Shown here: piece by piece, positions 8,696 to 17,391 of the stretch
Numbering within the stretch: the stretch's first letter is position 1
How the letters are laid out: each line of letters starts with the position of its first letter
Origin: Streptomyces hygroscopicus subsp. hygroscopicus
GTDB lineage: Bacteria; Actinomycetota; Actinomycetes; Streptomycetales; Streptomycetaceae
DNA length: 52,462 nt
Direction: 5' to 3'
Assembly (NCBI RefSeq): GCF_001553455.1
Contig: NZ_BBOX01000180.1
Coordinates: 1-52,462 of the forward strand
Notes under the pieces: model-generated
Database searches by the model: none
The model's input: only the letters and a program-made list of their open reading frames with translations
What the model was told of the DNA's origin: nothing
Made by a program: the position numbers and the translations under genes

Positions 8696-9336
8696 CGCGG
8701 CACCCCCCAGCGCCGCTCCAGGAAGGAGAAGACCGCGCTGATGGCGAGCGTGATGATCAGGTATCCGGCGGCGATCCAGACGAAGGACCAGACGATGCTG
8801 TAGCCCATCTCATTGAGGGGTTTGTAGGTGCCGAGCAGTTCGGTGACGCTGAACGACCCGGCGATGGCCGAGTTCTTGGCGAGCGCGATGAGGGTCGATC
8901 CGATCGGCGGGATGACCGAGCGGAACGCCTGCGGCAGCACCACCGCGCTCAGCGTCTGGTCGAAGGTCATGCCCAGGCTGCGGGCCGCCTCGCCCTGTCC
9001 CACCGGCACCGTGTTGATGCCCGAGCGGACCGCCTCGCAGATGAAGGCCGAGGTGTAGCAGCCCAGCGCGATCACCGCGAAGACGGTGAACGGCAGCACC
9101 AGGCCGAACCGCGGCAGCCCCAGCATCACCGCGAAGAACAGCAGCGTCAGCGGGGTGTTGCGGAGCACCGTCACCCATGCGGTGCCGAACGCCCGCAGCG
9201 AGGCGACCGGCGCCACCCGGAAGGCGGCCATCAGGATGCCGAGCGCGAGGGCGAGCAGCGAGGCGTAGACGGTCAGCTGCACGGTGCCGAGGAAGCCCTT
9301 GCCGTAGAGCGAGAAGTTCTGGGTGAGCACGTCCAT
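8692..9336 (-). CDS. gluC: glutamate ABC transporter permease GluC
   Basis: First membrane subunit of the glutamate importer, 214 aa from the ATG at 9336 (MDVLTQNFSLYGKG...). The EAA loop is visible around EAVRSGINTVPVGQGEAARSLGMTFDQ, and about five transmembrane segments are present. It sits 10 nt downstream of gluB and overlaps gluD by 4 nt. Further upstream in-frame starts fall inside gluB and have no family support. Confidence 0.93.
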   Translation of the reverse strand: MDVLTQNFSLYGKGFLGTVQLTVYASLLALALGILMAAFRVAPVASLRAFGTAWVTVLRNTPLTLLFFAVMLGLPRFGLVLPFTVFAVIALGCYTSAFICEAVRSGINTVPVGQGEAARSLGMTFDQTLSAVVLPQAFRSVIPPIGSTLIALAKNSAIAGSFSVTELLGTYKPLNEMGYSIVWSFVWIAAGYLIITLAISAVFSFLERRWGVPR

Positions 9337-9346
9337 GGGATGGCCT

Positions 9347-10270
9347 TCAGCCGGTGCGGTAGCGGTCGACGGGGGGCGGTTTGGGGGCGGGCACACCGGA
9401 CAGGCCGAGGGTCGCTTCGTACGCCTTCTTCCAGTCGCCGTTGCGCTCGCGGGCCCGGATCGCGTCGTCCAGCGCGAAGCGCAGCGCGTTGTCCCGCTTG
9501 GGCACGCCGATGCCGTACGGCTCCCGGGAGAAGGGCCGGCCCACCACCTTCAGCTCCTGGGGGGCCTTGGCCGCGTAGCCGAGCAGGATGGTGTTGTCCG
9601 TGGTCACCGCGTCCACCTGGTAGCTGAGCAGGTTGTCCACGCACACCGAGTACGTGTCGTAGGCGACCGCGCGGGCCTTGGGGTAGTCGGCCTGGATGCG
9701 CTGCAGCGGGGTCGAACCGGCCACCGAGCAGACCGTTCTGCCCGCGAGGTCGGCGGGGCCGCGGATGTCCTTCTCGTCGGCGCGCACCAGCAGCGACTGC
9801 CCGGCCATGAAGTACGGTCCGGCGAAGCCGACCAGCCGTTTGCGCAGCGGATTGATGGTGTAGGTGCCGACGTAGTAGTCGATCTGGCCGCTCTGGAGCG
9901 CGGTCTCGCGGTTGGCGGAGGCGATGGTCCGGAAGCGGATGGTCTTCGGGTCGAAGCCGAGGGAGGCGGACATCATGCGGGCGATCTCGATGTCGAAGCC
10001 CGAGTAGCGGCCGGTGGCCGGATCCCGCTCGCCCAGATAGGGCTGGTCCTCCTTGACCCCGACGGTGAGGTAGCCGCGGCGCTCGGCCCTGCGCCAGGTG
10101 GCGGACGCCGGCAGCCGGAAGCCGGTGGCCACCTCGTAGGTGGGCAGCTGCCCCGCCCGGGGGCCCTTGGCGGGCGGGCTGCCCTCCTTGCCGCAGCCGG
10201 CCGTGAGCAGCAGGGCCAGGGCCAGCGCGAGGGCGGCGGTCGTGCGGCGCAGACACCTCATGTCCGTCAT
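9347..10270 (-). CDS. gluB: glutamate-binding lipoprotein GluB
   Basis: Extracellular solute-binding lipoprotein, ~307 aa. The lipobox LTAGC places the lipidated cysteine at Cys26 counting from the ATG at 10270; a GTG one codon earlier and an ATG three codons later are alternatives, and no strong ribosome site separates them. The mature part is SBP family 3: LTVGVKEDQPYLGERDPATGRYSGFDIEIA, then TIASANRETALQSGQIDYYVGTYTINP, then the Cys pair of the glutamate-binding lobe. It lies 8 nt downstream of gluA. It delivers glutamate (or aspartate) to GluCD. Confidence 0.93.
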   Translation of the reverse strand: MTDMRCLRRTTAALALALALLLTAGCGKEGSPPAKGPRAGQLPTYEVATGFRLPASATWRRAERRGYLTVGVKEDQPYLGERDPATGRYSGFDIEIARMMSASLGFDPKTIRFRTIASANRETALQSGQIDYYVGTYTINPLRKRLVGFAGPYFMAGQSLLVRADEKDIRGPADLAGRTVCSVAGSTPLQRIQADYPKARAVAYDTYSVCVDNLLSYQVDAVTTDNTILLGYAAKAPQELKVVGRPFSREPYGIGVPKRDNALRFALDDAIRARERNGDWKKAYEATLGLSGVPAPKPPPVDRYRTG

Positions 10271-10278
10271 CACCCGGC

Positions 10279-11025
10279 TCAGTGCTTGAGGATCTTGGAC
10301 AGGAAGTCCCGGGCCCGTTCGCTCTCCGGGGCCCGGAAGAACTCCTCCGGCGGACGGTCCTCGACGATCCGGCCGTCGGCCATGAAGACCACCCGGTTGG
10401 CGGCCGAGCGGGCGAAGCCCATCTCATGGGTGACGACGACCATCGTCATGCCGTCCCGGGCGAGCTGCTGCATGACCTCCAGCACCTCGTTGATCATCTC
10501 CGGGTCGAGCGCGGAGGTCGGCTCGTCGAAGAGCATCACCTGCGGATCCATCGCCAGCGCGCGGGCGATCGCCACCCGCTGCTGCTGGCCGCCGGAGAGC
10601 TGGGCGGGGTACTTCCCGGCCTGGTCGGCGAGTCCCACCCGGCCCAGCAGTTCCCGGGCGCGCCGCTCGGCGTCCTGCTTGCCGCGCCGGCGGACCTTGG
10701 TCTGCGCGAGCGTCACATTGGCCAGCACGGTCCGGTGGGCGAAGAGGTTGAACGACTGGAAGACCATGCCGACCTCGGCCCGCAGCCGCGCCAGCTCCTT
10801 GCCCTCCTCCGGCAGCGGCCGGCCGTCGACGACGATGGAACCGGACTGGACGGTTTCCAGCCGGTTGATGGTCCGGATCAGGGTGGACTTCCCGCCGCCC
10901 GAGGGGCCGATGATCACGACCACCTCGCCGCGCCCGACGGTCAGGTCGATGTCCCGCAGAACGTGCAGGGCGCCGAAGTGCTTGTTGACGTCGCGCAGCT
11001 CGATCAACGGCTCACCGACGGCCAT
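10279..11025 (-). CDS. gluA: glutamate ABC transporter ATP-binding protein GluA
   Basis: ATPase of the importer, 248 aa from the ATG at 11025; a GTG 12 nt upstream is possible. Walker [11 protein letters not shown]-loop FQSFNLFAH, signature [12 protein letters not shown], Walker [13 protein letters not shown] and switch [10 protein letters not shown] are all present, as in the GlnQ subfamily. First gene of gluABCD. The upstream 290 nt (11026-11315) contain a short tandem repeat and the divergent globin promoter region. Confidence 0.94.
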   Translation of the reverse strand: MAVGEPLIELRDVNKHFGALHVLRDIDLTVGRGEVVVIIGPSGGGKSTLIRTINRLETVQSGSIVVDGRPLPEEGKELARLRAEVGMVFQSFNLFAHRTVLANVTLAQTKVRRRGKQDAERRARELLGRVGLADQAGKYPAQLSGGQQQRVAIARALAMDPQVMLFDEPTSALDPEMINEVLEVMQQLARDGMTMVVVTHEMGFARSAANRVVFMADGRIVEDRPPEEFFRAPESERARDFLSKILKH

Positions 11026-11143
11026 ACCCGGCCCCACCCACTTTCCGCTGTGTCCCGGTCAGCGCAAGCTATCCATGCGAAAGCGACACTTCACCCAAGA
11101 CACGCATCAAGAGGCGGATAACACCCCTGCGAGCGCAGTTCGG

Positions 11144-11188
11144 GCGCAGGAGGCTCGATCCGCACAGGAGGCTCGATCCGCACAGGAG
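11144..11188. repeat. 18-bp tandem repeat, ~2.5 copies
   Basis: GCGCAGGAGGCTCGATCC (11144-11161) is followed by GCACAGGAGGCTCGATCC (11162-11179), one mismatch, and by a partial third copy beginning GCACAGGAG. It lies midway between the divergent gluA and globin genes. Each unit contains AGGAGG but no reading frame follows. It could hold repeated protein-binding sites; the rest of the 290-nt gap shows nothing else I can name. Confidence 0.75.
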
Positions 11189-11280
11189 CTTCACACCATC
11201 CGACGGCAACCCGCCAACTCCTCACGGCGAACGCCGCGTTGCCGTGAGCGAGAACTTGCCACGGGGTCACCGACGAAGGC

Positions 11281-11308
11281 TTCACCCGAAACAGACGCTT
11301 CCTAGCGT
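11281..11308 (+). promoter_or_regulatory. candidate globin promoter
   Basis: TTCACC (11281-11286), a 16-nt spacer, then TAGCGT (11303-11308). The predicted start of transcription is at or very near the ATG at 11316, and no Shine-Dalgarno precedes that ATG, so the mRNA may be leaderless. The boxes are only moderate matches. Confidence 0.4.
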
Positions 11309-11315
11309 TTCGCCC

Positions 11316-11762
11316 ATGACTTCGCAAACCGAACTCGTGAAGAGCAGCTTCGCCGCGGTGGAGCCGTACGGAACACAGGTGACGGAGTACTTCTACGACC
11401 ACCTCTTCGAGCACCACCCCGAGGTGCGCCCGCTGTTCGCCGAGCACATGGGGGAACAGCGGGACCGGCTGTGGCAGGCCCTCCGGGCCCTGGTGGGCAA
11501 GGTGGAGGACACCGAGGCCGTGACCCGGATGCTGGACGGCCTGGGCACCCGGCACGTCGGCTACGGCGCCACCCCGGCACACCTCCCGGCCGTCGGCGCC
11601 AGTCTGCTCGCCGCCCTGAAGCACTTCGCCGGAACGGCCTGGACGCCCGAGACGGAGGCCGCCTGGGTCGCGGTCTACGGCGTGATCACCGATGTCATGG
11701 GACGGGCCATGGAGCGCGCGGGCGCCCCCGCCCCCGCCTCCGTCGGGACTGGGCACGGCTGA
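11316..11762 (+). CDS. single-domain globin (flavohemoglobin-type globin fold)
   Basis: A 148-aa heme protein of the flavohemoglobin/single-domain globin lineage without a reductase domain. The ATG at 11316 starts MTSQTELVKSSF, as in family members. Helix B carries YFYDHLFEHHPEVRPLF with the B10 Tyr/CD1 Phe region, and the proximal His is in GTRHVGYGA. The length fits one globin fold plus a short Ala/Pro tail. Likely roles are NO or O2 binding; it would need a separate reductase. Monocistronic, convergent with the DUF6278 gene. Confidence 0.85.
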   Translation: MTSQTELVKSSFAAVEPYGTQVTEYFYDHLFEHHPEVRPLFAEHMGEQRDRLWQALRALVGKVEDTEAVTRMLDGLGTRHVGYGATPAHLPAVGASLLAALKHFAGTAWTPETEAAWVAVYGVITDVMGRAMERAGAPAPASVGTGHG

Positions 11763-11825
11763 GCACCCCCGCACCGGGACGACACCGGCAGACGACACAC
11801 CGGGCGGACTCCGGCCCCGCACGCC

Positions 11826-12266
11826 TCAGCCCTCAGCGACCTCGGCATAGTGCCGGGAGAGTTCGGGGGCACCATCGGCGGCCCACTGCTGACCGGCCGC
11901 CACGACATCGACCTCCCGGCCCGAGGCGAGCCTGACCACGGGCCGGCCGTCGGGCCACACCTGCCAGACGGCGCCGGGGACGGTGCGGACGATGACCGTG
12001 CCCAGGTAGAGACCGGCGTCGTTGCCGAGCCAGGGGATCTCCTCCGGGTCGTCCCGCCAGCGCGGCGCCATCTGGTCCAGCGCCTCCAGGGAGGCCGTCG
12101 AGTCGTCGAGTCCGATGCCGGCGGCCGCGGCCCGCGCACGCAGCAGTTCGCATTCGGAGAGCAGTTGGGCGATGCCCTGGGGATCCTCCTCCTGTGCGCT
12201 CATCAGGGCCGTACCCGAATCGGGGACACGTCGCTTGCGCAGGTTGTCCAAGAAGGGGATGTTCAT
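11826..12266 (-). CDS. DUF6278 family protein
   Basis: A 146-aa cytosolic protein from the ATG at 12266 (MNIPFLDNLRKRR...). It matches what I recall of the actinobacterial DUF6278 family: a LLSECELLRARAAA helix, then PRWRDDPEEIPWLGNDAGLYLGTVIV, then WPDGRPVVRLASGREVDVV. No catalytic or membrane motif is visible and the role is unknown. It stands alone between convergent and divergent neighbours. Confidence 0.75.
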   Translation of the reverse strand: MNIPFLDNLRKRRVPDSGTALMSAQEEDPQGIAQLLSECELLRARAAAAGIGLDDSTASLEALDQMAPRWRDDPEEIPWLGNDAGLYLGTVIVRTVPGAVWQVWPDGRPVVRLASGREVDVVAAGQQWAADGAPELSRHYAEVAEG

Positions 12267-12423
12267 ACCACTCAGCGTGGCACCCAGGCCACCGGCGCAC
12301 CACAGGGCGCGCGGTGCGGGCTGTGGCCCGATGCTCGTCTTGACGCCACCCACCCGCCTCCGTACGTTCTTCCCGCACCTGTCGGATCAGCGGTCGGGTT
12401 GGTTGCGAGAGGGGACAACGCGT

Positions 12424-14232
12424 ATGCGCGTCGCGAGACCGTGGACAGCGGCCGGGATCGTCGCGGGAGGTGTCGGTCTCGCACTCCTGGCCCCCGCCGT
12501 CCCCGCACCGGCCGTCACGCCGACCCACCAGCCGCTCCCCCTGGAGCGGCTTTTCGACAACCGGGCGGTCAGCGACGACACCCGGCCGGGTGACGCCGAC
12601 TTCGACGGTGCGGGCGCCTCGCTCTCGGTGCGGGACCTGCGGGCCGCCGGCTGGACTCCGGGGCGGGACATCGCCCTGGACGCGGCGCGGCTGACCTGGC
12701 CGAGGAGCGCGGGGTCACGGCCCGACAACGTGCTCGCCGACGGGCAGGCCGTGCGGCTGCGCGGGCGGGCCGGGGCGCTGACCTTCCTGGTGGCGGGCAG
12801 TTCACCGGGCGGCCCCGGCGCCGGGGCGAGCGGGGTCGGGACGGTGCGCTACCGGGACGGGTCGAGCACTCCGTACGCCCTGAGCGCGCCGGACTGGCGG
12901 GCGGGCCCCGCCGCCACCCGGGCCGTCGCCCTCCCCCACCTCAACACCCCCGCCGGACAGCGGCGGGAGACGGCCCGGCTGTACGCGGTGACGGTGCCGG
13001 TGGAGCGCGGCCGGGAGATCGCGTCGGTGGTGCTGCCGAAGGACCCGGGCCCGGCCGCCGACCTCCATGTCTTCGCCGTATCGCCGCGGCGGCCCGGGTA
13101 CGGCTGGACCGGGAGCTGGGCGGCGAGCACCGCCGGATACACCAAGGTCGGGCCGTGGACCGATCAGACGCTGCGACTGGTGGTGCACACCAGCGCGGGC
13201 GGGCCGCGGGTCCGGGTGCGGCTGGCGAACACCTTCGCGGCGACGCCCGTGGAGATCGGCGGGGCGAGTGTCGCGCTCCAGGCGAGCGGGGCGGCGGCGC
13301 GCGGCGCGCCGGTGCCGCTGGCCTTCGGCGGGCGGCCGGGGACCTCGATCCCCGCGGGCGCGCAGGTGTTCAGCGATCCGGTGGACTTCCCGGTTCCGGC
13401 GGACGCCAATCTGCTGGTGAGCATGCACCTGCCGGGAGCGGTGGAGGCGGTGCCGGTGCACAGCCAGGCCACCCAGCGGTCGTATCTGAGCGCGGCCGGC
13501 AGCGGTGACCGGACCGGGGAGCCGGGGGCCGGGTCCTTCACCGGCACCCTCACCACCTGGCCGTTCCTGACCGGGGTGGATGTGCGGGGCGGGCCGGGTT
13601 CGGTGGTGGCGCTCGGCGACTCGATCACCGACGGCACCAAGTCCACCCAGGACGCCAACCGCCGCTGGCCCGATGTGCTCTCCCGGCGGCTGCGCGGCCA
13701 GCGGGAGGTCCCGGCGTACGGCGTGCTCAACGCGGGCATCTCCGCCAACCGCGTGGTCGCCGACCGCTATCCGGGCGAGGGCGTCAGCACGGACACCGGC
13801 GGGGTGAGCGCCCAGCACCGGCTGGAGCGGGACGTCCTGGCCCAGACCGGGGCCCGTACGGTCGTCGTCTTCCAGGGCGTCAACGATCTGCGGTGGGGCA
13901 GCCCGGCCGAGGAGGTGATCGCGGGGCTGCGGTCCCTCGCGGCGCGGGCGCGGGAGCGCGGGCTGCGGGTGGTCGGCGCGACGATCGCCCCGTGCGAGGG
14001 CGAGTCGCTGTGCACGGCGGACGCGGACGCGCGGCGCTCGGCCGTCAACGCCTTCATCCGGGACAGCGGCGGGGTGTTCGACGCCGTGCTGGACTTCGAC
14101 GCGGTGGTCCGGGACCCCGGGCACGCGGCGCGGATCCTGCCCGCCTACGACAGCGGGGACCATCTTCATCCGGGGGACGCGGGGCTGGCGGCGCTGGCGG
14201 AGTCGATCGAGCTGCGGAAGCTGGTCGGGTAG
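12424..14232 (+). CDS. secreted SGNH/GDSL hydrolase
   Basis: A 602-aa exported esterase-type enzyme. The ATG at 12424 starts a signal peptide (MRVARPW..., hydrophobic core, PAPAVT cleavage zone near residue 31). An N-terminal beta-rich region of ~350 residues precedes the catalytic domain. Block I is VALGDSITDGT with nucleophile Ser400; block III has the Asn in FQGVNDLRWG; block V is DHLHPGD with Asp579 and His582. This layout is common in Streptomyces secreted GDSL lipases/esterases and may act on acyl or acetylated carbohydrate substrates. A hairpin terminator overlaps its stop codon. Confidence 0.9.
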   Translation: MRVARPWTAAGIVAGGVGLALLAPAVPAPAVTPTHQPLPLERLFDNRAVSDDTRPGDADFDGAGASLSVRDLRAAGWTPGRDIALDAARLTWPRSAGSRPDNVLADGQAVRLRGRAGALTFLVAGSSPGGPGAGASGVGTVRYRDGSSTPYALSAPDWRAGPAATRAVALPHLNTPAGQRRETARLYAVTVPVERGREIASVVLPKDPGPAADLHVFAVSPRRPGYGWTGSWAASTAGYTKVGPWTDQTLRLVVHTSAGGPRVRVRLANTFAATPVEIGGASVALQASGAAARGAPVPLAFGGRPGTSIPAGAQVFSDPVDFPVPADANLLVSMHLPGAVEAVPVHSQATQRSYLSAAGSGDRTGEPGAGSFTGTLTTWPFLTGVDVRGGPGSVVALGDSITDGTKSTQDANRRWPDVLSRRLRGQREVPAYGVLNAGISANRVVADRYPGEGVSTDTGGVSAQHRLERDVLAQTGARTVVVFQGVNDLRWGSPAEEVIAGLRSLAARARERGLRVVGATIAPCEGESLCTADADARRSAVNAFIRDSGGVFDAVLDFDAVVRDPGHAARILPAYDSGDHLHPGDAGLAALAESIELRKLVG

Positions 14233-14252
14233 GGGGAGCCGGGGGCTCCCCC
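14232..14252 (+). terminator. terminator of the SGNH hydrolase gene
   Basis: Perfect 9-bp stem GGGGGAGCC / GGCTCCCCC with a 3-nt GGG loop, beginning at the last base of the stop codon. There is no U-tract, as is usual for actinobacterial terminators. Confidence 0.75.
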
Positions 14253-14277
14253 GGGTGAGGACGCGCCGCCGCGGGCG

Positions 14278-15057
14278 TCACACCTCCAGGTCGACGACGA
14301 CCGGGGCGTGGTCGGACGCGCCCTTGCCCTTGCGCTCCTCGCGGTCCACGTACGCGTCGCCCACGGCCTTGGCGAACCCCTCGTTGCCGTAGACCAGGTC
14401 GATGCGCATACCGCGGTTCTTGGGGAAGCACAGCTCGCGGTAGTCCCAGTAGGTGAACGGGCGGTCGTACTTCAGCGGCCGCGGCACCACGTCCGACAGC
14501 CCCGCCTTCCGCAGCGCCGCCAGGGCGTCGCGCTCCAGGTCCGTCACATGCGTCAGCCCCTCGAAACGGGCGCGGTCCCAGACGTCCTCGTCGGTCGGCG
14601 CCACGTTGAAGTCGCCGAGGACCGCGAAGGGGCGCTCACCGGCCGCGTCGTCGGCGACGGCGGTGCGCAGCGCCTCCAGCCAGCGCAGCTTGTACGTGTA
14701 GTGGGGGTGGCCGATCTCCCGGCCGTTGGGCACGTACACCGACCAGAGGCGGACCGGACCGCAGGTGGCGCCTATCGCCCGCGGCTCCTGGCCGCCGTCG
14801 TAGTCCGGGCCGCCGGGGAGGCCGACGGTGACGTCCGTGAGGCCGGCCCGGGAGAGCAGCGCCACCCCGTTCCACCGGCCGGTGGCGTTGACCGCGGCCT
14901 CGTAGCCCAGCTCGCGCAGCGGCTCGTACGGGAAGGCGGACTCGGCGCACTTGGTCTCCTGGACGCACAGGACGTCCGTACCGCTGCTCTCCAGCCAGGC
15001 GAGCAGCCGGGGCAGCCGGGCGGTGATCGAATTGACGTTCCAGGTCGCGATGCGCAT
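14278..15057 (-). CDS. xth: exodeoxyribonuclease III
   Basis: DNA repair nuclease (AP endonuclease / 3'-5' exonuclease), 259 aa from the ATG at 15057; a TTG three codons earlier is less likely. Family residues are visible: RIATWNVNSI (Asn), CVQETK (catalytic Glu), the Tyr in the VYVPNG block, LGDFNVAP (Asp/Asn) and the terminal GASDHAPV (Asp/His). Cytoplasmic, acting on damaged DNA. It heads a minus-strand run and is convergent with the SGNH gene. Confidence 0.94.
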   Translation of the reverse strand: MRIATWNVNSITARLPRLLAWLESSGTDVLCVQETKCAESAFPYEPLRELGYEAAVNATGRWNGVALLSRAGLTDVTVGLPGGPDYDGGQEPRAIGATCGPVRLWSVYVPNGREIGHPHYTYKLRWLEALRTAVADDAAGERPFAVLGDFNVAPTDEDVWDRARFEGLTHVTDLERDALAALRKAGLSDVVPRPLKYDRPFTYWDYRELCFPKNRGMRIDLVYGNEGFAKAVGDAYVDREERKGKGASDHAPVVVDLEV

Positions 15058-15109
15058 GAGGGACAACCTACATCCCGGCGGTGACAGCCGGTCCGGGCCC
15101 GCACCGGCC

Positions 15110-15757
15110 CTACAGGGTGAGGGACTCCCCCGGGGTCAGCCGCAGGTGCTCGCCGCCGGCCGTACCGGGGCCGTCGGGTCCGAGCATCCGGCCGTAGACC
15201 GTGTGCGCCAGGTCCGACAGCAGGGCGTCGTGGACGTCGACGGCCCGGCGCGGGGCGACCGCGCGGACGTAGTCGAGGACCTCGGCGAACTTGTTCCAGG
15301 GGGCGTGCACCGGCAGCAGCAGCGTGTCCACCCGCCGTCCGGCGGGCACGGTGAACGCGTCACCGGGGTGGAAGACGGCGCCGTCCACCAGATAGCCGAC
15401 GTTGGTGATCCGCGGGATGTCGGGGTGGATGACGGCGTGCAGCTGGCCGTGCACCTCGATCTCGAACCCCGCCGCGGTGAAGGTGTCGCCCTCCCCGATG
15501 GTGTGCACCCGCCCGGGGAACGCCGCCGAGATCTGGCCGGAGACGCTGGAGAGGGTCCAGATGTGGGCGGCGGGGTTCGCGTCGAGCGCCGTGCGCAGCC
15601 GCTCCTCGTTGAAGTGGTCGAAGTGCTCATGGGTGACCAGGATCGCGTCCGCGCCGACCGCGGCGTCCGCTTCGCTGAAGGTCCCCGGGTCGATGACGAG
15701 CGTCTGCCCGTCCTTCTCGATCCGGACGCAGGCGTGGCCCTTCTTGGTGAGTTCCAT
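15110..15757 (-). CDS. MBL-fold metallo-hydrolase
   Basis: A 215-aa metallo-beta-lactamase-fold protein of the UlaG/YycJ-like small class. The metal motif is VTHEHFDHF, preceded by LVIDPGTF; a later Asp/His pair lies in GDAFTVP and PVHAPW. I start at the ATG at 15757 (MELTKKGHACVR) because homologues begin so; an ATG three codons upstream is equally open and neither has a strong ribosome site. The substrate is unknown. It lies 52 nt upstream of xth on the same strand. Confidence 0.85.
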   Translation of the reverse strand: MELTKKGHACVRIEKDGQTLVIDPGTFSEADAAVGADAILVTHEHFDHFNEERLRTALDANPAAHIWTLSSVSGQISAAFPGRVHTIGEGDTFTAAGFEIEVHGQLHAVIHPDIPRITNVGYLVDGAVFHPGDAFTVPAGRRVDTLLLPVHAPWNKFAEVLDYVRAVAPRRAVDVHDALLSDLAHTVYGRMLGPDGPGTAGGEHLRLTPGESLTL

Positions 15758-15794
15758 GGAGATCATTGTGCTACCGCGACCCCCGGCGACCGCA

Positions 15795-17132
15795 CTACCC
15801 CTCCGGGCTGGTCTCCTCGCGGATGATCCGCTGGGCCACGGCGAAGGCGGAGTTCGCCGCCGCCACCCCGCAGTAGACGCCGGTGTGCAGCAGCACCTCC
15901 TTGATCTCGGTGGGGGTCAGTCCGTTGCGCAGCGCGGCCCGGGTGTGGGAGGCGAGTTCGTCGAGGTGGCCGCGGGCGGCGAGGGCGGTGAGGGTGACGA
16001 CGCTGCGGGTGCGCCGGTCGATACCGGGCCGGGTCCACACCTCGCCCCAGGCGTAGCGGGTGAGGAAGTCCTGGAAGTCGCCGGTGAACTCGTCGGCCAG
16101 GGACTGCGCGTGGTCCACATGGGCGTCGCCGAGCACCTCGCGGCGCACCTTGATGCCCTGGTCGTAGGCGTCGGCGCGGGCGTCCAGCAACGGCTCGGGC
16201 ACGCTCTCGGCGAACCCGGCGGCCTCGGAGCCGGACGCTGGGGTGGCGCCCACGGGTCTGAGCGGGGGCACGGGGGCCGCGGTCGCCCCGGTCGAGGTCA
16301 TTCCGGTCAGGGTCATCCCGCTCGGGGTCATCCCGGTCGGCTGGTCGGAGGACTGCCAGGAGCTGGAGAAGTGGCGCACCAGCAGATCGGTGACGGCCAT
16401 CGGCTGCTCGACGGGGGCCATATGGGAGGCGCCGGGGACGAGCGCGAGCCGTGCGTCGGCGATGCCGGCGACCAGGACGCGGGCGTCGGCGGCCGGGGTG
16501 ACCTGGTCGTCGGCACCGGCCACCACGAGGGTGGGGACGCCGATCCGGCCGAGCTCGGGGCGGATGTCGAAGGCGGCGAGCGCCTCGCAGGCGGCGATGT
16601 AGCAGCCGGGGTCGGTGGTGCGGACCATCTGGACGGCCCAGTCGACGATGGCGGGCTGGGCGGCGGCGAAGGCGGGGGTGAACCAGCGCTCGGGGGTGGC
16701 GCGGGCGATCGGGTCGAGGCCGTTGGTGCGGACCACGACGCCGCGCTGCCGGAAGGAGTCGGCGGTGCCGAAGCGCGGGGAGGAGGAGACGAGGGCGAGC
16801 GAGCCCACTCTGTGCGGGTGCCGGAGGGCCAGTTCGGCGCCGACGGCCCCGCCGATCGAGCAGCCCGCGTAGCCGAAGCGCTCGATGCCGAGCTGGTCGA
16901 GGGTGGCCAGCAGCCGGTCGGCGAGGTCGGCCACGGAGGACGCCGGATGGGCGGGCGCGCCGCCGTGGCCGGGGAGGTCGAAGCGGAGGACGCGCCAGTG
17001 GCGGGACAGCTCGGGTATCTGGCGGTCCCACATGTGCCAGGTGGTGCCCAGGGAGGGACCCAAGATCAGGACGGGAGCCTCTTCTGGCCCGTCAAAGCAG
17101 TATTGCAGGGTGTTCGACGGTTTCTCACTCAC
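15795..17132 (-). CDS. pcaL: fused 3-oxoadipate enol-lactonase / 4-carboxymuconolactone decarboxylase
   Basis: Bifunctional enzyme of the protocatechuate branch of the beta-ketoadipate pathway, 445 aa. Residues 1-260 are an alpha/beta-hydrolase lactonase (PcaD part) with nucleophile Ser92 in GCSIGG, acid in GADDQVT and His in GASHMAPVEQP. Residues ~315-440 are the decarboxylase (PcaC part), with GIKVRREVLGDAHVDHA and EIKEVLLHTGVYCGVAAAN. The domains are joined by a repetitive Gly-Met-Thr linker. Such fusions are known in actinobacteria. What is odd is the isolation: no pcaGH, pcaB, pcaIJ or pcaF gene is in the window. Confidence 0.9.
   Translation of the reverse strand: MSEKPSNTLQYCFDGPEEAPVLILGPSLGTTWHMWDRQIPELSRHWRVLRFDLPGHGGAPAHPASSVADLADRLLATLDQLGIERFGYAGCSIGGAVGAELALRHPHRVGSLALVSSSPRFGTADSFRQRGVVVRTNGLDPIARATPERWFTPAFAAAQPAIVDWAVQMVRTTDPGCYIAACEALAAFDIRPELGRIGVPTLVVAGADDQVTPAADARVLVAGIADARLALVPGASHMAPVEQPMAVTDLLVRHFSSSWQSSDQPTGMTPSGMTLTGMTSTGATAAPVPPLRPVGATPASGSEAAGFAESVPEPLLDARADAYDQGIKVRREVLGDAHVDHAQSLADEFTGDFQDFLTRYAWGEVWTRPGIDRRTRSVVTLTALAARGHLDELASHTRAALRNGLTPTEIKEVLLHTGVYCGVAAANSAFAVAQRIIREETSPEG
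16282..16341. repeat. 15-bp tandem repeat encoding the pcaL linker
   Basis: Four copies of a 15-bp unit resembling GTCATCCCGGTCGGG (16282-16296, 16297-16311, 16312-16326, 16327-16341), with scattered mismatches. They encode a five-residue repeat rich in Gly-Met-Thr between the two enzyme domains, so the linker length could vary between strains. Confidence 0.85.
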
Positions 17133-17357
17133 GTCTCAGACCCTCTCACGTCTCACGACTGCCCCTATAACGCAGGCCCATCGCCCGCCGTGGCCTGGGC
17201 GCGCGCCCGCCCGCTCAGCACCGCCCGGGCTGCGTTCTCGGCATCAAGCGGGTCCGACCTGCCGCGCTGACGGCGGTCGGCCCGGTCGAACCGATTCACA
17301 TCGGAGGCGCTGCGGGATGCCCGGCGCAGCGCTCGCCAGTTTCACCTCGTGCACATC

Positions 17358-17377
17358 GGCGTCCGCCCCCGGACGCC
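17358..17377 (-). terminator. terminator of RNase J
   Basis: Perfect 8-bp stem GGCGTCCG / CGGACGCC with a 4-nt loop, 15 nt beyond the RNase J stop. The rest of the gap 17133-17391, upstream of pcaL, shows only a short direct repeat CTCACGTCTCA near 17128-17152. Confidence 0.7.
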
Positions 17378-17391
17378 TGCCCGGGTGTGGT

